Position numbers and translations under genes: made by a program | Assembly (NCBI GenBank): GCA_013397435.1 | Contig: VZRG01001334.1 | Coordinates: forward strand, 1,998-65,997 | Reading direction: 5' to 3' | Source: Erythrocercus mccallii | Taxonomy: Eukaryota; Chordata; Aves; Passeriformes; Dicruridae | DNA length: 64,000 nt | The notes under the pieces: model-generated | What the model was told of the DNA's origin: nothing | What the model saw: only the letters and a program-made list of their open reading frames with translations | Database searches by the model: none | In this document: piece after piece, positions 14,901 to 25,732 of the stretch | Numbering within the stretch: position 1 is the stretch's first letter | Layout: the number at the start of each line of letters is the position of its first letter

Positions 14901-17040
14901 AAAAAATCCCCAAACAGCAAACCAAAGCTACATAGTCTTCTGTCATTACTGTGTGGCAAATGGAAAAAGACATTATTATTCAGTATTTAATGAATTCTCC
15001 TAAAAGAGATAAAAAAAATTACATGCCTGTAAGTTTTTGTTTCCCTAGTGCTGTGACCTATGTGTGATTTCAGGATATTTCTTTCAATTATATTCTAATT
15101 CAAATACACAGACCTATAAATGTTTTTCAAAATAAGGAAGCTATCACTATCAACCTGAAAATCAAAAAGGAGGAGGATAACAGGAAAGTCCTGATTCTGC
15201 TCACATATCATCCATGTAGAGCTGTTTATCGCAAATTTCTCACCTATCATTGACAAGCTGCAAAGGTGCAGACAAGGTCAGTGCTAGCTCTTGATTTGCT
15301 GTAGGATGTTGGGAAGCTGCCACTCTTATGTGGATTACAGTGGGTTTTGAACCAATTTAACCAATTCATATTCCAGACTACCGATGTGAAGTCTCAGTGA
15401 ACATTGTCAGAAGTAATAGATGAAAGAACTCAGGACCTCTCTTTTTTCCTCTCCTCTTCTTTTTTCTTTTAAATTATTTCATATTTACTACTTGAATTGC
15501 TCTAAAGTGTTCTACTGGATGCAAAATGCTAATTGGTTCTAAACCAGGCATTTGTGAGAACTTATGTTTCCAAGATTAGGCTAGGAAGATCAAGATCATT
15601 CTATTATGACAAACTAGGAACCTGAAGAACATACTCTCTTCTGTTTTACAGAGAATAACACCAAAGAACCTTCCTGAAGGAAAGTGCAGGTGAGATAAAT
15701 AAAACTGATATCAAATTAAGGGTTAGAAATCAATTATTACTTTTATATTGTTTCTTCATGTGAATTTAAAAAAAGACTCTGTTTTCTATTTTCATGTATT
15801 GGATAATTAGAAGTTAACTAGATCAAATTTGTTTTCAGCCTTTAAGCTTTGCACAAAGTATTTAGGAGAGAGAGGCTTTGTCTCAAAATCTTGCCCCTCA
15901 CTGGTTAACTTAGCTGAATGTGGAGTTTTCTTTGTGTGTCTCAAATTTGTATATGACTTTCTGTGAGCAAAGAGGAAGAAGAAGAGGAACTGTGATTCAG
16001 GAATTTGCATCTGACAGCAGCACCAGTTGCTGAGCTGAGAAAGAGTTTTATGCAGGTGACAATTGAGTTTGCTTTTGTTCCAGACCTACTGGCTCAGCCA
16101 TATATGCAGCTCTTCCCAAGTTCAGTCTCAATCAGTCTGGCAGAAATAAACCAGTGAAAAGGAGGTGGTTGAGATGGCAGAGCAATGATGGGAGAATTCT
16201 TGTCAAGGAATTGTAGTCTTCTAACTCAACTGTCATTAGAACAGCACATACTCCTGTGGTCTGGCTTACAGTTTTTCTTGGAATCCACACCCTTCTGTAC
16301 TTTCTCTTCAAAGGCAGGAGTAAATCAGTCTACATCAGAGGCAGCAAGAACTATCTGTTTTTTCTTTGCTGTGTGAAACGCTAAGGTGGAAGCTTAGGGG
16401 TAGAAGAAGAGGAGTATATCTCTCATTAGTGTCCTTCCTCCTGTTTCACCTTTTCCTCAGTTTCCCTTTTTGCCTTTGTTTAAAAGAAGTAGATAAAAGG
16501 AAGATATCGCAAGCATCTTCCCTCTTGCTTCCCCTTATGATTTTGACCATCTATCTCAGTTGCTTGTTAGGCTTCAGGCACTGTGAAATTGGTAAAAGGT
16601 GTAATAAGGTAGTGTACTTCTTCTTTCATCTTTTTTCCAGATACCTGCTTTTATTTTGGTCTAATGGAGAAAAGGTGTTTTTTCCTGTGAGCTTGTAATT
16701 TGTTATTTATTAGTCAACTTCTAATGCATCTTGGAAGGATTTTAGAAAGTTAATGTAAGTACTCTGTAACACAGCATCCAAAATGTCCTTGTTCTGGTGA
16801 GTGCTCCATTAATCAGTTATAATGGATTGATGACCCCAAGCTGATAAAACTTTGACCCTTGCATCTCAGAAAAGACAAACTTTAAGGCAGGCACATGCAC
16901 CTGTCAACATCTATTTTCACATAAGAATGGAAATGCACCAATGTCATTATTATTATTTCTTCAGAGAGTTGAGGCCTTTGCTGAGATGATAAAGCCACAG
17001 AACAACAGAAAGCTGGCATTCAAAAAATAACCAGGAAACA
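8991..17040. other. long AT-rich stretch without recognised genes
   Basis: Eight kilobases without a transposon I can recognise, which is notable beside the repeat-dense right half. Open frames (for example 12556-12771 on plus, 13045-13254 and 15807-16010 on minus) look like chance frames. Pyrimidine-rich patches occur near 10880-11110 and 16430-16480. A possible conserved block at 10010-10470 is listed separately. Confidence 0.5.
10010..10470. other. possible conserved noncoding element
   Basis: The block has higher sequence complexity than its AT-rich surroundings, and contains 'tgagctcaatttgcctggct' near 10340 and 'ttgcatgcattgtaataaaa' near 10401, both of the style seen in deeply conserved vertebrate noncoding elements. 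There is no long frame beyond a 70-codon one (10088-10300) and no transposon similarity. Inference from texture only. Confidence 0.22.
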
Positions 17041-17044
17041 TCAA

Positions 17045-17151
17045 GAGTAACTAATAAACAAAATACAAGGAAGAAAAAGGGAAATGAAGGACAAAAAGAA
17101 AGAGATAAAATAAAAGAGGAAGAAAAAAGGTAAAAAGAGGAGAGGAGAGGA
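17045..17151 (+). repeat. polypurine tract, left flank of gap
   Basis: Nearly uninterrupted A/G sequence on the plus strand leading into the gap, passing from A-rich (gaaagagataaaataaaag) to 'ggagaggagagga'. Together with the right flank it shows that the unsequenced stretch is a purine/pyrimidine minisatellite. Confidence 0.85.
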
Positions 17152-17410
17152 NNNNNNNNNNNNNNNNNNNNNNNNNNNNNNNNNNNNNNNNNNNNNNNNN
17201 NNNNNNNNNNNNNNNNNNNNNNNNNNNNNNNNNNNNNNNNNNNNNNNNNNNNNNNNNNNNNNNNNNNNNNNNNNNNNNNNNNNNNNNNNNNNNNNNNNNN
17301 NNNNNNNNNNNNNNNNNNNNNNNNNNNNNNNNNNNNNNNNNNNNNNNNNNNNNNNNNNNNNNNNNNNNNNNNNNNNNNNNNNNNNNNNNNNNNNNNNNNN
17401 NNNNNNNNNN
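17152..17410. other. assembly gap (259 N)
   Basis: A run of 259 undetermined bases. It sits inside a polypurine repeat, so the gap is probably caused by that repeat. The true length may differ from 259. Confidence 0.99.
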
Positions 17411-17457
17411 GGGGAGAGGAGATAGGAGGGGAGAGGAGATAGGAGGGGAGGGGAGAG
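17411..17457 (+). repeat. 17-bp polypurine minisatellite, right flank of gap
   Basis: Two consecutive copies of the 17-mer ggggagaggagatagga (17411-17427 and 17428-17444), followed by a shortened variant. Such strand-asymmetric purine repeats can form triplex or G-rich structures and often break assemblies. Confidence 0.85.
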
Positions 17458-17843
17458 GAATAATTTTGCAGATTAGGAACTGAGAACCAGCAACCAATTT
17501 CAGCCTTCTGGAATTACAGGTTAACAGCTACAATACAGAAGCACCCAAGAAGTACTGTTTTATTTTGAATACTGAAGACAAGAGTATTTCAAACCCGTAT
17601 TTGGAAAGGTATATACCTCAAAGGTGTTCCAAGAGCCAGCAACACCCATCATTTACTGGAGGCAATTAAAAGTGTTGCCTCTAGGGAGATGCAGTCTTTT
17701 TTCTCTGTTCTAGTAGCTCCTGGGCAGACAAAGTAAAAGAGAAAGGAGCTGTTTTCTCTCTCTGTTTCACCCTGTTTTTGACACTGTAGGAACAGTAAAA
17801 TCAGTGCAAATGGACACATACTAAGAATGTAGTGGAGCTGAAT

Positions 17844-17920
17844 TACATTATGAATATTCTACTTTATTTATTCTACATTATGAATATTTACTTTATTTAT
17901 TCTACATTATTAATAAATTC
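17844..17920 (+). repeat. short tandem repeat, about 30-bp unit, 2.5 copies
   Basis: The unit 'tacattatgaatatt...ctttatttattc' starts at 17844, 17874 and 17903; the last copy is partial and diverged. Spacings are 30 and 29 bp. Confidence 0.85.
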
Positions 17921-19864
17921 ACAGAAATGTTAGTTTTAACTAGAAATGGTGTTAGGGTGACTTATTCTACTATACTAGCATTTAGTAGTCCTTTTTATTA
18001 ACATAATCCCTCCAGTTTATTTCCTTACTATCATGGGATTTTTAAATGGTTTTATGTTACCAGGATAATACTTTCTATTTGTGATTAGCACCAGGTGAAT
18101 ATCAAGTAATGTTTATCTGTTCTCTCTCTTTTTTTGTTTCTCCTTTGTTTCACCTCTTGCTTCTACTTTTTGTTCCTTTTCCTATTATTATCTTCTTAGA
18201 TGAAGTCCTTTTCATCCTACCTGAGCAGCTGTTTTATATTCTTAAAATATTCCTTTTTTTCTATCTCCTTATCCTTCTCTACAGGATCTATGTTGGTGTC
18301 TAGATACTCGCTGTGCAATTTCTCACAAAATGCTGGCAGTGCGAGAAGTGAAAAAATCAAGTACAGATCTCCCTTTTAATTCTTCCAATTACTCAGGCAA
18401 GATTTTAAAACCATGTATTTTAAGGCCAGATTTACCTTCACTTTTTGAGGTAGAAAGAAATTATAGGAATGTATGGGAATACATTAAGTATGGGAATGAA
18501 GCATAAAATAGTTTACAAACAGGATTGTTAATGATTTGTAGACTTCAAATCAGAGACCAGACCAAAATGCAATTTTGGCATTTCCAAATCTGTGGTTTGG
18601 GGCAGTTTCAAAGATCATTCCTTCTTCCAAGAAGGATTAACTGTTCAAGGCACTATATTCGTTGGCAGGCAGTCTCATTCGTTGACTTTTGTGTTTTGAG
18701 ACCTTAAGCACGCCATATATGCAAGTTAGAAGGCTGTTACCCAAGAAGTGAAGATGAGAAGCTCACTTCTAGCTTTGACTTCTTCAGGCAAAACATTGCC
18801 TAACAGAATTTGATTCTCAGGGACACAGCAATGAAACTCTGGCTTGCAAAATATTAAGCATTTGTTTAATATAGTATTAATATATGCTTATATAGTAACA
18901 TGTGGTCCTACTTTGCTGACAAGGCACTGAAACAAATAATTTGGTCTGGCTTTTGGTCTAGAAATTCAGACTACCCAACTGGGATTGATATGTCTTTGTT
19001 CCAAGAGCTACATTTTACTTTTTGTCACTTAAATCTTTTTAAGGACCTGCTTGATCTGTCATTTATAGGGAACAAGAAATTTATCAGATTTTTTTTTTCT
19101 TATCCTTCTTAAGATTGAAAAAATAAAGCTAAAATTTCAGTATCAATTCAGATACTGTGAATTTGGAGGCATGTAATTTGGGAATTTGGTGGTTCTCTGA
19201 ATTACAAAATTGTCTTGGTGAAGTTAATATGCTTGTCTCAGATAGATTTGCTCATTGAATTCAGAAAAATATATTAATGCTTGAAATAACTGAATTGAAG
19301 ATCAAATAAAGGTTGACTTCACTAACTAATACTATTGAGCAAAGGCTGCAGGAAATTTGGTTGGCCTTCCATTGACCTCTTATTAAAATTGTAATTCATC
19401 TTATTGTTCATTTGATTTCTAACAAAGGAGATTGGCCTTGGAGCTGTAACTGCCCTTTCCAACAGCTATATTTGAAAATCATGGTTATGATATATTTTGT
19501 GATTTCTGAAATCTAAAATGATATATCCCCATCATTTACATTTTTAGAAATTATTATAGTGTATATCTTCAGCAATAAGCTTATCAGCTACATCAGGAGT
19601 AATTCTCATTTACTATAGGGTTTTTTATCTATCACAGATTTATTTTCTATGTATGTATGAGTTTGAAGTTAGAAGCAGGTTGTAGAGTTTGAAGGTTTAT
19701 AGCTAAAAGCTAGAATGTGATAGTGTCTCACTATCAGAAGTGTTATTATTAATTCACCTTGGAAATTTCTACTGCTGACAGATCTGAAACCCCTTCCATT
19801 TTCTGCCATAATTCCACAAACTAGCAAGATGTTTGGGATAGGAAGAGAGGAACATGGGACAGGA
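17921..19864. other. AT-rich unique sequence, no gene recognised
   Basis: T-rich pyrimidine stretches occur at 18115-18270. No element or exon was recognised, and short frames such as 18109-18303 are composition artefacts of T-rich DNA. Confidence 0.5.
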
Positions 19865-20760
19865 CACAGAGATTAATCTTGTTTAGGAATCTCTTTGACA
19901 GGATCCCCTGGAAATTGTCATGGAAAGAAGAAGACAATATCCATCGCAGATCAAGAACAATCCAAAATCAGTGGACAGAACAATCAATAAAAATTGAAAA
20001 TACCACAGGCTCAGACAAAAAGCAGCATACACAGATGGAACTGGAGATAAGAAACATCTCTACAGTTCTATGAATGCCCCCAGAAAACAATGTCTTGAGC
20101 ATTTCCCAATGCCAAAAATCCAAAACTCAGCTGGAGCTGAAATAAGCAAAGGAGGTCGACCAAGTGGATTTCCGTAAGTAGCAAAGATAAGGCTGAGGAA
20201 AATGTGAGCTTGTGACACACTGGAACAGGGGCTCTACTGACAAGGAATTTACAGGGTACTCAGTGTCCTTTTCACTGCCAAGAAAGCCTTCTGGCATCCC
20301 AATCTCTGAACCTTCTCTCAGGGTCTATGGGATGAAGGCAGTGCTCGTATAAAAGGGAGGTCAAAGCAGAGAACTCTAAACTTTCCAAGACACACACAGA
20401 TCCATGGGACCACAAAGGATATACCCAACAATGATGAAAGAGGTGTCTGGTGTCACTGTGGGAATGCCTTCAAAAGGTAGTTTTTACTGGGAAAAGATAG
20501 CCTCATATTCAAGAATGGCAAGAGCCACTAGTTTATCAATGTCTCCTCAACCCTATCCAGGGAGGGAATGAAATAAATCTTCCTAAAAGCAGTTTTGAAA
20601 CCCAGGAATACACTGTAGGAACAGAGATGAGAGGACATGACTGACTGTATTGATGTAGGGGAACTGTTGATGTCCTATATCCTTCACAAGGCTTCTGGCA
20701 TGGTCTGTTTACATTTGGTAGTGCTTAGGCAGACTATGTCAGATGGATCTTCTCCAAGTA
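19865..20760 (+). mobile_element. very old CR1-like ORF2 fragment
   Basis: Order and wording match the CR1 ORF2 linker and reverse-transcriptase start. There is a 'ctggagctgaaataagcaaa' block near 20130, 'gataaggctgaggaaaatgtg' around 20187, and 'gacaaggaatttacagg' then 'ggtactcagtgtccttttca' around 20239-20275. Then follow 'atccatgggaccaca' (20401) and 'cactgtgggaatgccttcaaaa' (20454-20475). A decayed palm motif region, 'cacaaggcttctggcatggt' (20685-20704), comes last. Every block is heavily mutated and no frame survives. It lacks the 3' half, so it is an internal fragment or was broken later. Boundaries are approximate, and the family (CR1 subtype or a related CR1-clade LINE) is not resolved. 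Confidence 0.62.
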
Positions 20761-21127
20761 ACACAAAATCACTCCTGTGCTGGAGGAGCCATAGATACAC
20801 AGATGGAGGAAAACGTTCCAAAGATCATGGGATCTGATGGGGAAAGAGGTACAGCATGAGATCAGAGCAGGCATAAGACACAAGAGAGTGCACTAGTCAG
20901 GATGGAGCAGCCAGCCAGCCTCAGAGAGGACCCAGCCACTGCCTGAAAACTGCAGAACTGTAGTGTTTTGTGGGATATGGAGTACATATTTAATATAGAC
21001 TCTGAATATATCATATATATATGATACATTTGAAGAAAAAATATATTCTAAACATCATATCTGTAGGTAATTTGAATGGGATGGAAACTGAGGAAGTTTT
21101 TGTAGTCATCCTCAATTTCCTCTTGTG
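20761..21127. other. sequence between CR1 fragment and LTR
   Basis: The first 190 bases are moderately GC-rich and may be further CR1 decay. Then comes AT-rich DNA with a perfect 18-bp palindrome (tatcatatatatatgata) at 21009-21026. No gene seen. Confidence 0.4.
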
Positions 21128-21133
21128 GGTCAC

Positions 21134-21668
21134 TGTGAGGAAGCGACGGCACCAGTGACAGCAAGGAGAGAGAGATCTTTGGATATCAGGGCTGCTCTCA
21201 GGACACGTGGTTTATTGCAGGGGTCGTGGGTGGTACAGCTTGCCCTCAGCTGCCAGTCCCAGCTGAGAGCAGGTCCCAAAGAGGGCGAGATTTCCTGTTA
21301 CACTATATTATATCTCTTTCTGTGTTGAATATTCTGATTTACACTAACCAACCAGTACAAGCTACAAAACCTACAGAATTTACATACAGCCTAGGAGAAC
21401 TACTACATTAACATACCGCACCACATTCTAAAACCTTAATAGTTAGTTTCTAGTCAGCTTTTCCTTGCCACCTTGTCAGGGCCCATCCCCTTGAACCCCT
21501 GGCATTCCTTTGTCTGCCAGGAGTACTGCTCAATCACTGTTTTCCGGCTTGGCATTCTACAATTCAAAGCTTTCTTTCAATTCTATTTCTCTTGCAGGTT
21601 TCACACTCTTAGAATCTCTTGCCAAGCAATCATATTTGTAGGGTTTTCCTATCTCATCCTCCCCAACA
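21134..21668 (-). mobile_element. solo LTR, ERVK-like, 535 bp, with 6-bp target duplication
   Basis: The element is flanked by a perfect direct repeat GGTCAC at 21128-21133 and 21669-21674. It has TG...CA ends: on minus it starts TGTTGGGGAGG and ends CTTCCTCACA. On the minus strand there is an AATAAA signal (complement of 21211-21216) followed by a short downstream part, and an AT-rich TATA-like segment (complement of about 21299-21315). No primer-binding site or polypurine tract adjoins either end, so this is a solo LTR left by recombination. A 6-bp duplication is the ERVK/alpharetrovirus-type size. Frames across it (for example 21473-21823 on plus) are not genes. Confidence 0.9.
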
Positions 21669-21674
21669 GGTCAC

Positions 21675-22690
21675 CATATAGAAATGTTCAAGGCAGGGAA
21701 AGCAGATTGTTCCTTGCTTCTAAAACCTATCCTGATGCTGAAAAGACAAGCATTAAAATCATCAGCGTCACTTTACTCTCCGTACATAACAGAATGGTTC
21801 GGGGGAATCCTAAAGGCCTTTGAAATCATTAGAGTTTCATTTGAATTGTGAAAATAAGGAAGCTGTGTTAGTTGTAACAGACTAGATCTGGCTTCAGTAT
21901 CCTGGTGGATTTCTGCAGTCCTGGTCCAGTATATGTTGGACTGCTAAAGTTTCCTATCCCCAATGAGGTAATAATGAGTCTGGTTCCAAACAGCAGACCC
22001 ATACCTACAAAAAAACACACAAAGTCACCCAAAAGATTAAGGACAGGTCCTTATCAGGTCCTATACCTTTATCAGCGTCCATGTAAACATGAACTGTATG
22101 TATGGCATGAATAGGATCCTTGTATAATCATAGGTATGATCTGAATTCTTAACTACTGTTTTCAAAGATACAAAATATGATTTGCCCAGCCAAAACAAAG
22201 CCTAAAATCCAAAACAAAGACAAGCAAACAAAATAATAGAAACCTTTTATAAATCGAGGATGGGTAATTTAAACAGGAAGAATCTTCTTTGAGGATAAAA
22301 CCTTCCTGGTTTTATTTGCCACTTATAACTGGTATTGAACTGACAGAAAGAATTTCACTTAATATTTACTAGTCAAATGAGTAATCTCTTTAATTTTATA
22401 ATGTTGTAAGGTATTCCTGGAACATATCAATAGATGGGAAATGAGAGAGAAAGCAACATATAGAAAATATATTTTTCCACAAAGGGAAACACAGCTTTAC
22501 TTCAATACACTTTTTGGAACAGAACAAATGTATTGTTTTCTTTTCCTCAGTATTTCCTGATAAGAATGTCCATAAGACCAGCATTTACAGTCTCAGGACC
22601 CTGAGACTAGAGGAGAAATCTGGAACAGGGAAGAGTTTTGTAGAGGAATATAAAAAGGTCAGGAAATATTTAGATAAATGAGATGGTCAA
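21675..22690. other. no recognised feature
   Basis: No transposon, RNA gene or supported exon. A 69-codon plus frame at 21905-22114 and a 62-codon minus frame at 22396-22584 have no recognisable product. Confidence 0.45.
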
Positions 22691-23020
22691 AGATACGGGC
22701 TTGCTTAGTCTGAGAAAGAGATTACTCAGAGGAATTTTATGGGGGAAGTGAAGAAGAAGGAGTAAGACTCCTCTCAGTGAGGCCCAGTGATAAGACAAGA
22801 GGTAACCTGCACAAGCTGAAAAGGAGAAAATCTTTTTAAAGTGATGAAACACCCACAGTTTGTCAAGAGGGATCCTGGAGTCTCCATCTAGGGAAATACT
22901 CAAGCTTGGATTGGACATTGGCCTGGGCAACCTACTTGTGGGGATCCTCTTCTAGGCATGAAGGATTGGACCAGATGAATTTGGAAGGTCTCTTCCAGTC
23001 TTGACCATTCTGTGGCAGAA
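22691..23020 (+). mobile_element. CR1 LINE 3' fragment, old
   Basis: The CR1 3' order is visible: 'gggcttgcttagtctgagaa' (22697), 'ataagacaagaggtaacctg' (22790-22809), 'ggagtctccatctaggga' (22878), 'tggaccagatgaatttggaa' (22967-22986) and the terminal 'cttgaccattctgtgg' near 23000-23015. It is about 330 bp, 5'-truncated and strongly diverged, with no coding capacity. Confidence 0.85.
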
Positions 23021-25102
23021 CATGTGTTTTATACTACCAGGATTTTTAAATCCCTGTTGCATTGCTGAAACACTTGCTTTGCAGATATGTGGCTAAAAAT
23101 CACATCATAATGAACAGTTATATTTGTAGTTGTTTGGAATTTCTACCCTTGCCAAAATGAAGAATATTAAATTAATTAATTTTTTACTTCTAATGGTATT
23201 TTTGTAATAGAAGTAGCAATAGGAAAAGACCATATCACCATATTTATTTCAGGTTGTACCATTATGTTTTCTGATCAAAATGCAAGTCCAGTTCATTCCA
23301 TAAATCAGTAGCAACTCTCAGTTTAGCCCTCTTTGAATTCAACTTGCACAGATACTCAAAGTCGTTTGTACCTTTACTGGCACAATATTAAATATAAGAG
23401 GAAATATTAAAAATAAGCTGAAAAACTACTACTGATAATTATTTTGTCTGTCATATAAACAACTGAAGATGTATTCGAACATTTTATTTGTGTGGGACTA
23501 CATATTTAAATGGAGACATAGATCAATGCAATTCATCTTACATACATTATTTCTCTTTTGTTTGGCTTTCTTTTCAGAAATATATTTTCAGATAAAAGAT
23601 AACTTTCAGATAAAAGATAATTGCTGGTTCAGAATGGTTTATTCAAATGGAGAATATTGGCAACAAACATTTCGGGAGAAAATAAAGTTTAATCTGTTCT
23701 CTGAGTCTCACTGGAACAAGTTTCTCAGAGATATTCTGGAGTCTCCTTTCTTAGAGATATTAAAAAGCCATCTGAACACAGTTTGCTTGAGCAGGGGAGT
23801 TAGACAATATGACCTCTACAGGTGATTTCCAAATTCTAGCATTCCATAAACAGGGAATAAATTTAATGTGATAAATTCCCATCATATTATATATTTACAG
23901 ATCTGCTTACCACACAGTCTTTGGTTCTACAGAACACAGTGCAAATATTTGTGATATATCATAACTTCTGATAGAAATTACGAGACCACTAGCTAAGAAA
24001 TGTGTGTGTATATATACTTATGTATAATGTATATGTACACACATACATATACATATATAACTATGTGTATATCTGTATATACAGAAACACATGTGTATAT
24101 ATACATACATATATACATATATATATTATAATGTCTATATAGAGACATTATATAAATGCCTATAATAAATATTCCAATTAAAGCCATGATGTTCTTTGGC
24201 ATTATCCAAGACATAATCAGCTCTATCTATCATGGCTACTGATCATAGATGAATTTCATCACGTGTGATATTCTGTTCGCATGTTTTCTGTCCTTTGGCT
24301 TGCCAAGTCCTTCTAGATGTATGGAAATGGAAATTTACTGCATAGAGGCACTAATTTTTCTGTACAGTACCAGCCCAGTGAAATTGAAATGCCTGTTAAG
24401 AATGTCTATTAAAAAAATACAAAACAACAAAAGCAATCATACTTTTGCAGTAATAGATGTGGTTTTTCCTAACATAATTTCAGTAGCCAGAGGAAACTTG
24501 ACCTGCTGGTCAGTAGAAGGAAAGTGAAGTTGTTAAAAAAACCTGTGTTATGTGTACAAATCTGGAAGAGTTTATAAATAGCCACAAAAAAAAAGCAATT
24601 TTCTTATACAAAACCTTTGTCTTATTTATTTTCAATAACTTTTAATCTTTTTGTGTTTTGGTGCTTTATTTTGTTCTGGTTAAGACTCCTAGGCTCTTTT
24701 GACTAACACATTAATAGTGTTAAAATATTTGACCATTTGTCTGGCAACTATAAAACTTTTCTTCTGTGTCATCATAAAGAAAAGAGTTGCTTCCTTCTTT
24801 TTAAGAAACCCTAAAATGTGCAACAGGTTCTACAACATATTAAATCCAAAGGCAATTTGGTATATTGGCTCTCATTGACTAAGTCCTTATAATCTGCAGA
24901 ACAGGAATTTCATTAAAAGAAAGCTACCTTTTTAACAAATGCTGTCCCAGTGCAGAAACACAATGATGCCCCTAAGTACATTGGTACAAATGTTTGAAGA
25001 CAATTATGTGCTTTAAGCTTATTCTGAATTAGGAATAAGGAAATACTTTGAGTGAAAGTTCTGAGTCTCTGAAGGCAAAGTACAGTGGAAAAAGTGTGAC
25101 AT
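23021..25102. other. AT-rich unique sequence with a TA/TG microsatellite
   Basis: Nothing gene-like was recognised. A 17-bp-period direct repeat 'cagataaaagataa' lies near 23589-23620. The alternating TA/TG/CA tract at 24000-24160 is listed separately. Confidence 0.5.
24000..24160. repeat. TA/TGTA/CATA-rich microsatellite with hairpin
   Basis: Compound alternating purine-pyrimidine repeat (tgtgtgtatatatac, acatacatatacatatata and similar). It ends in an imperfect hairpin at 24126-24152, arms 'tataatgtct' and 'agacattata'. Confidence 0.85.
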
Positions 25103-25732
25103 TTCACGGAATCTTAGACTACCTTGAGCTGGAAGGACCCTCAATGGTCATTGAAGTCCAGCTCCTGACTCTGCACATGATGTTCTGGTTCCTGACATGC
25201 CCAAGAGTCTTTTCATGTGCCTGAGAGATTGTCCAGACACTTCTTGAACTCTTTCAAGTTAGTGTCCCTGAGGAATCTGTTCCAGTGCCCAGCCACCCTC
25301 TGCTAAAGAACTTTTCCCTAATATCCAACCTAAACCTCTTGTGACAGAGATTTACACCATTTCCTCAAGTCCTGTCATTGGTCACAGGAGTGAAGAGATC
25401 AGTGCCTGCTCCTCCTCGTCCCCTCACAAGGAAGTTGTGACTGCAGTGAGGTCTCCCCTCAGTCTCCTCCAGGCTGAACAAAGCAAGCGACCTCAGCTGC
25501 CCCTCATACGGCTTCCCATCTAGAGCCTTCAACATTTTCCTAGCCCTCCTTTGGACACTCTCTAACAGCTCAATGTCTGCCTTGTACTGTGGCAACCAAA
25601 ACTGGCCCCGGAACTTGAGGTGAGGTTCCTCCAGTGCAGAGCAGAGCAGGACAATCCCCTCTCTTGCCTGGCTGGCAATGCTGTACCTGATGCACCCCAG
25701 GACATGGGTGGCTGTTCTGGCCAATTTTGACA
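25103..25732 (-). mobile_element. CR1 LINE, 3' part, minus strand, ORF2 C-terminus still open
   Basis: In reverse orientation the CR1 3' terminus is at 25103-25125 (complement of 'cacggaatcttagactacct'). The copy then runs into the ORF2 C-terminus. On minus a 128-codon frame (25365-25751) remains open and carries the CR1 C-terminal pattern: a 'VLGCIRYSIASQAREG' segment, then 'PHLKFRGQFWLPQYKADIEL', 'LESVQRRARKMLKALDG' and 'LRSLALFSLEETEGR'. Such a long open stretch suggests this is one of the younger copies here. It is 5'-truncated, lacking the endonuclease and most of the reverse transcriptase, so it cannot mobilise itself. Confidence 0.93.

Noticed and set aside
21790..21815. 'ggttcggggga' looks like a tRNA T-loop
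   Set aside because: No acceptor-stem pairing or anticodon arm can be placed around it.
21905..22114. Plus frame with a segment faintly like a retroviral integrase C-terminus, next to an LTR
   Set aside because: Only a few residues agree, the surrounding residues do not, and the LTR has intact target duplications on both sides, so adjoining DNA is host sequence.
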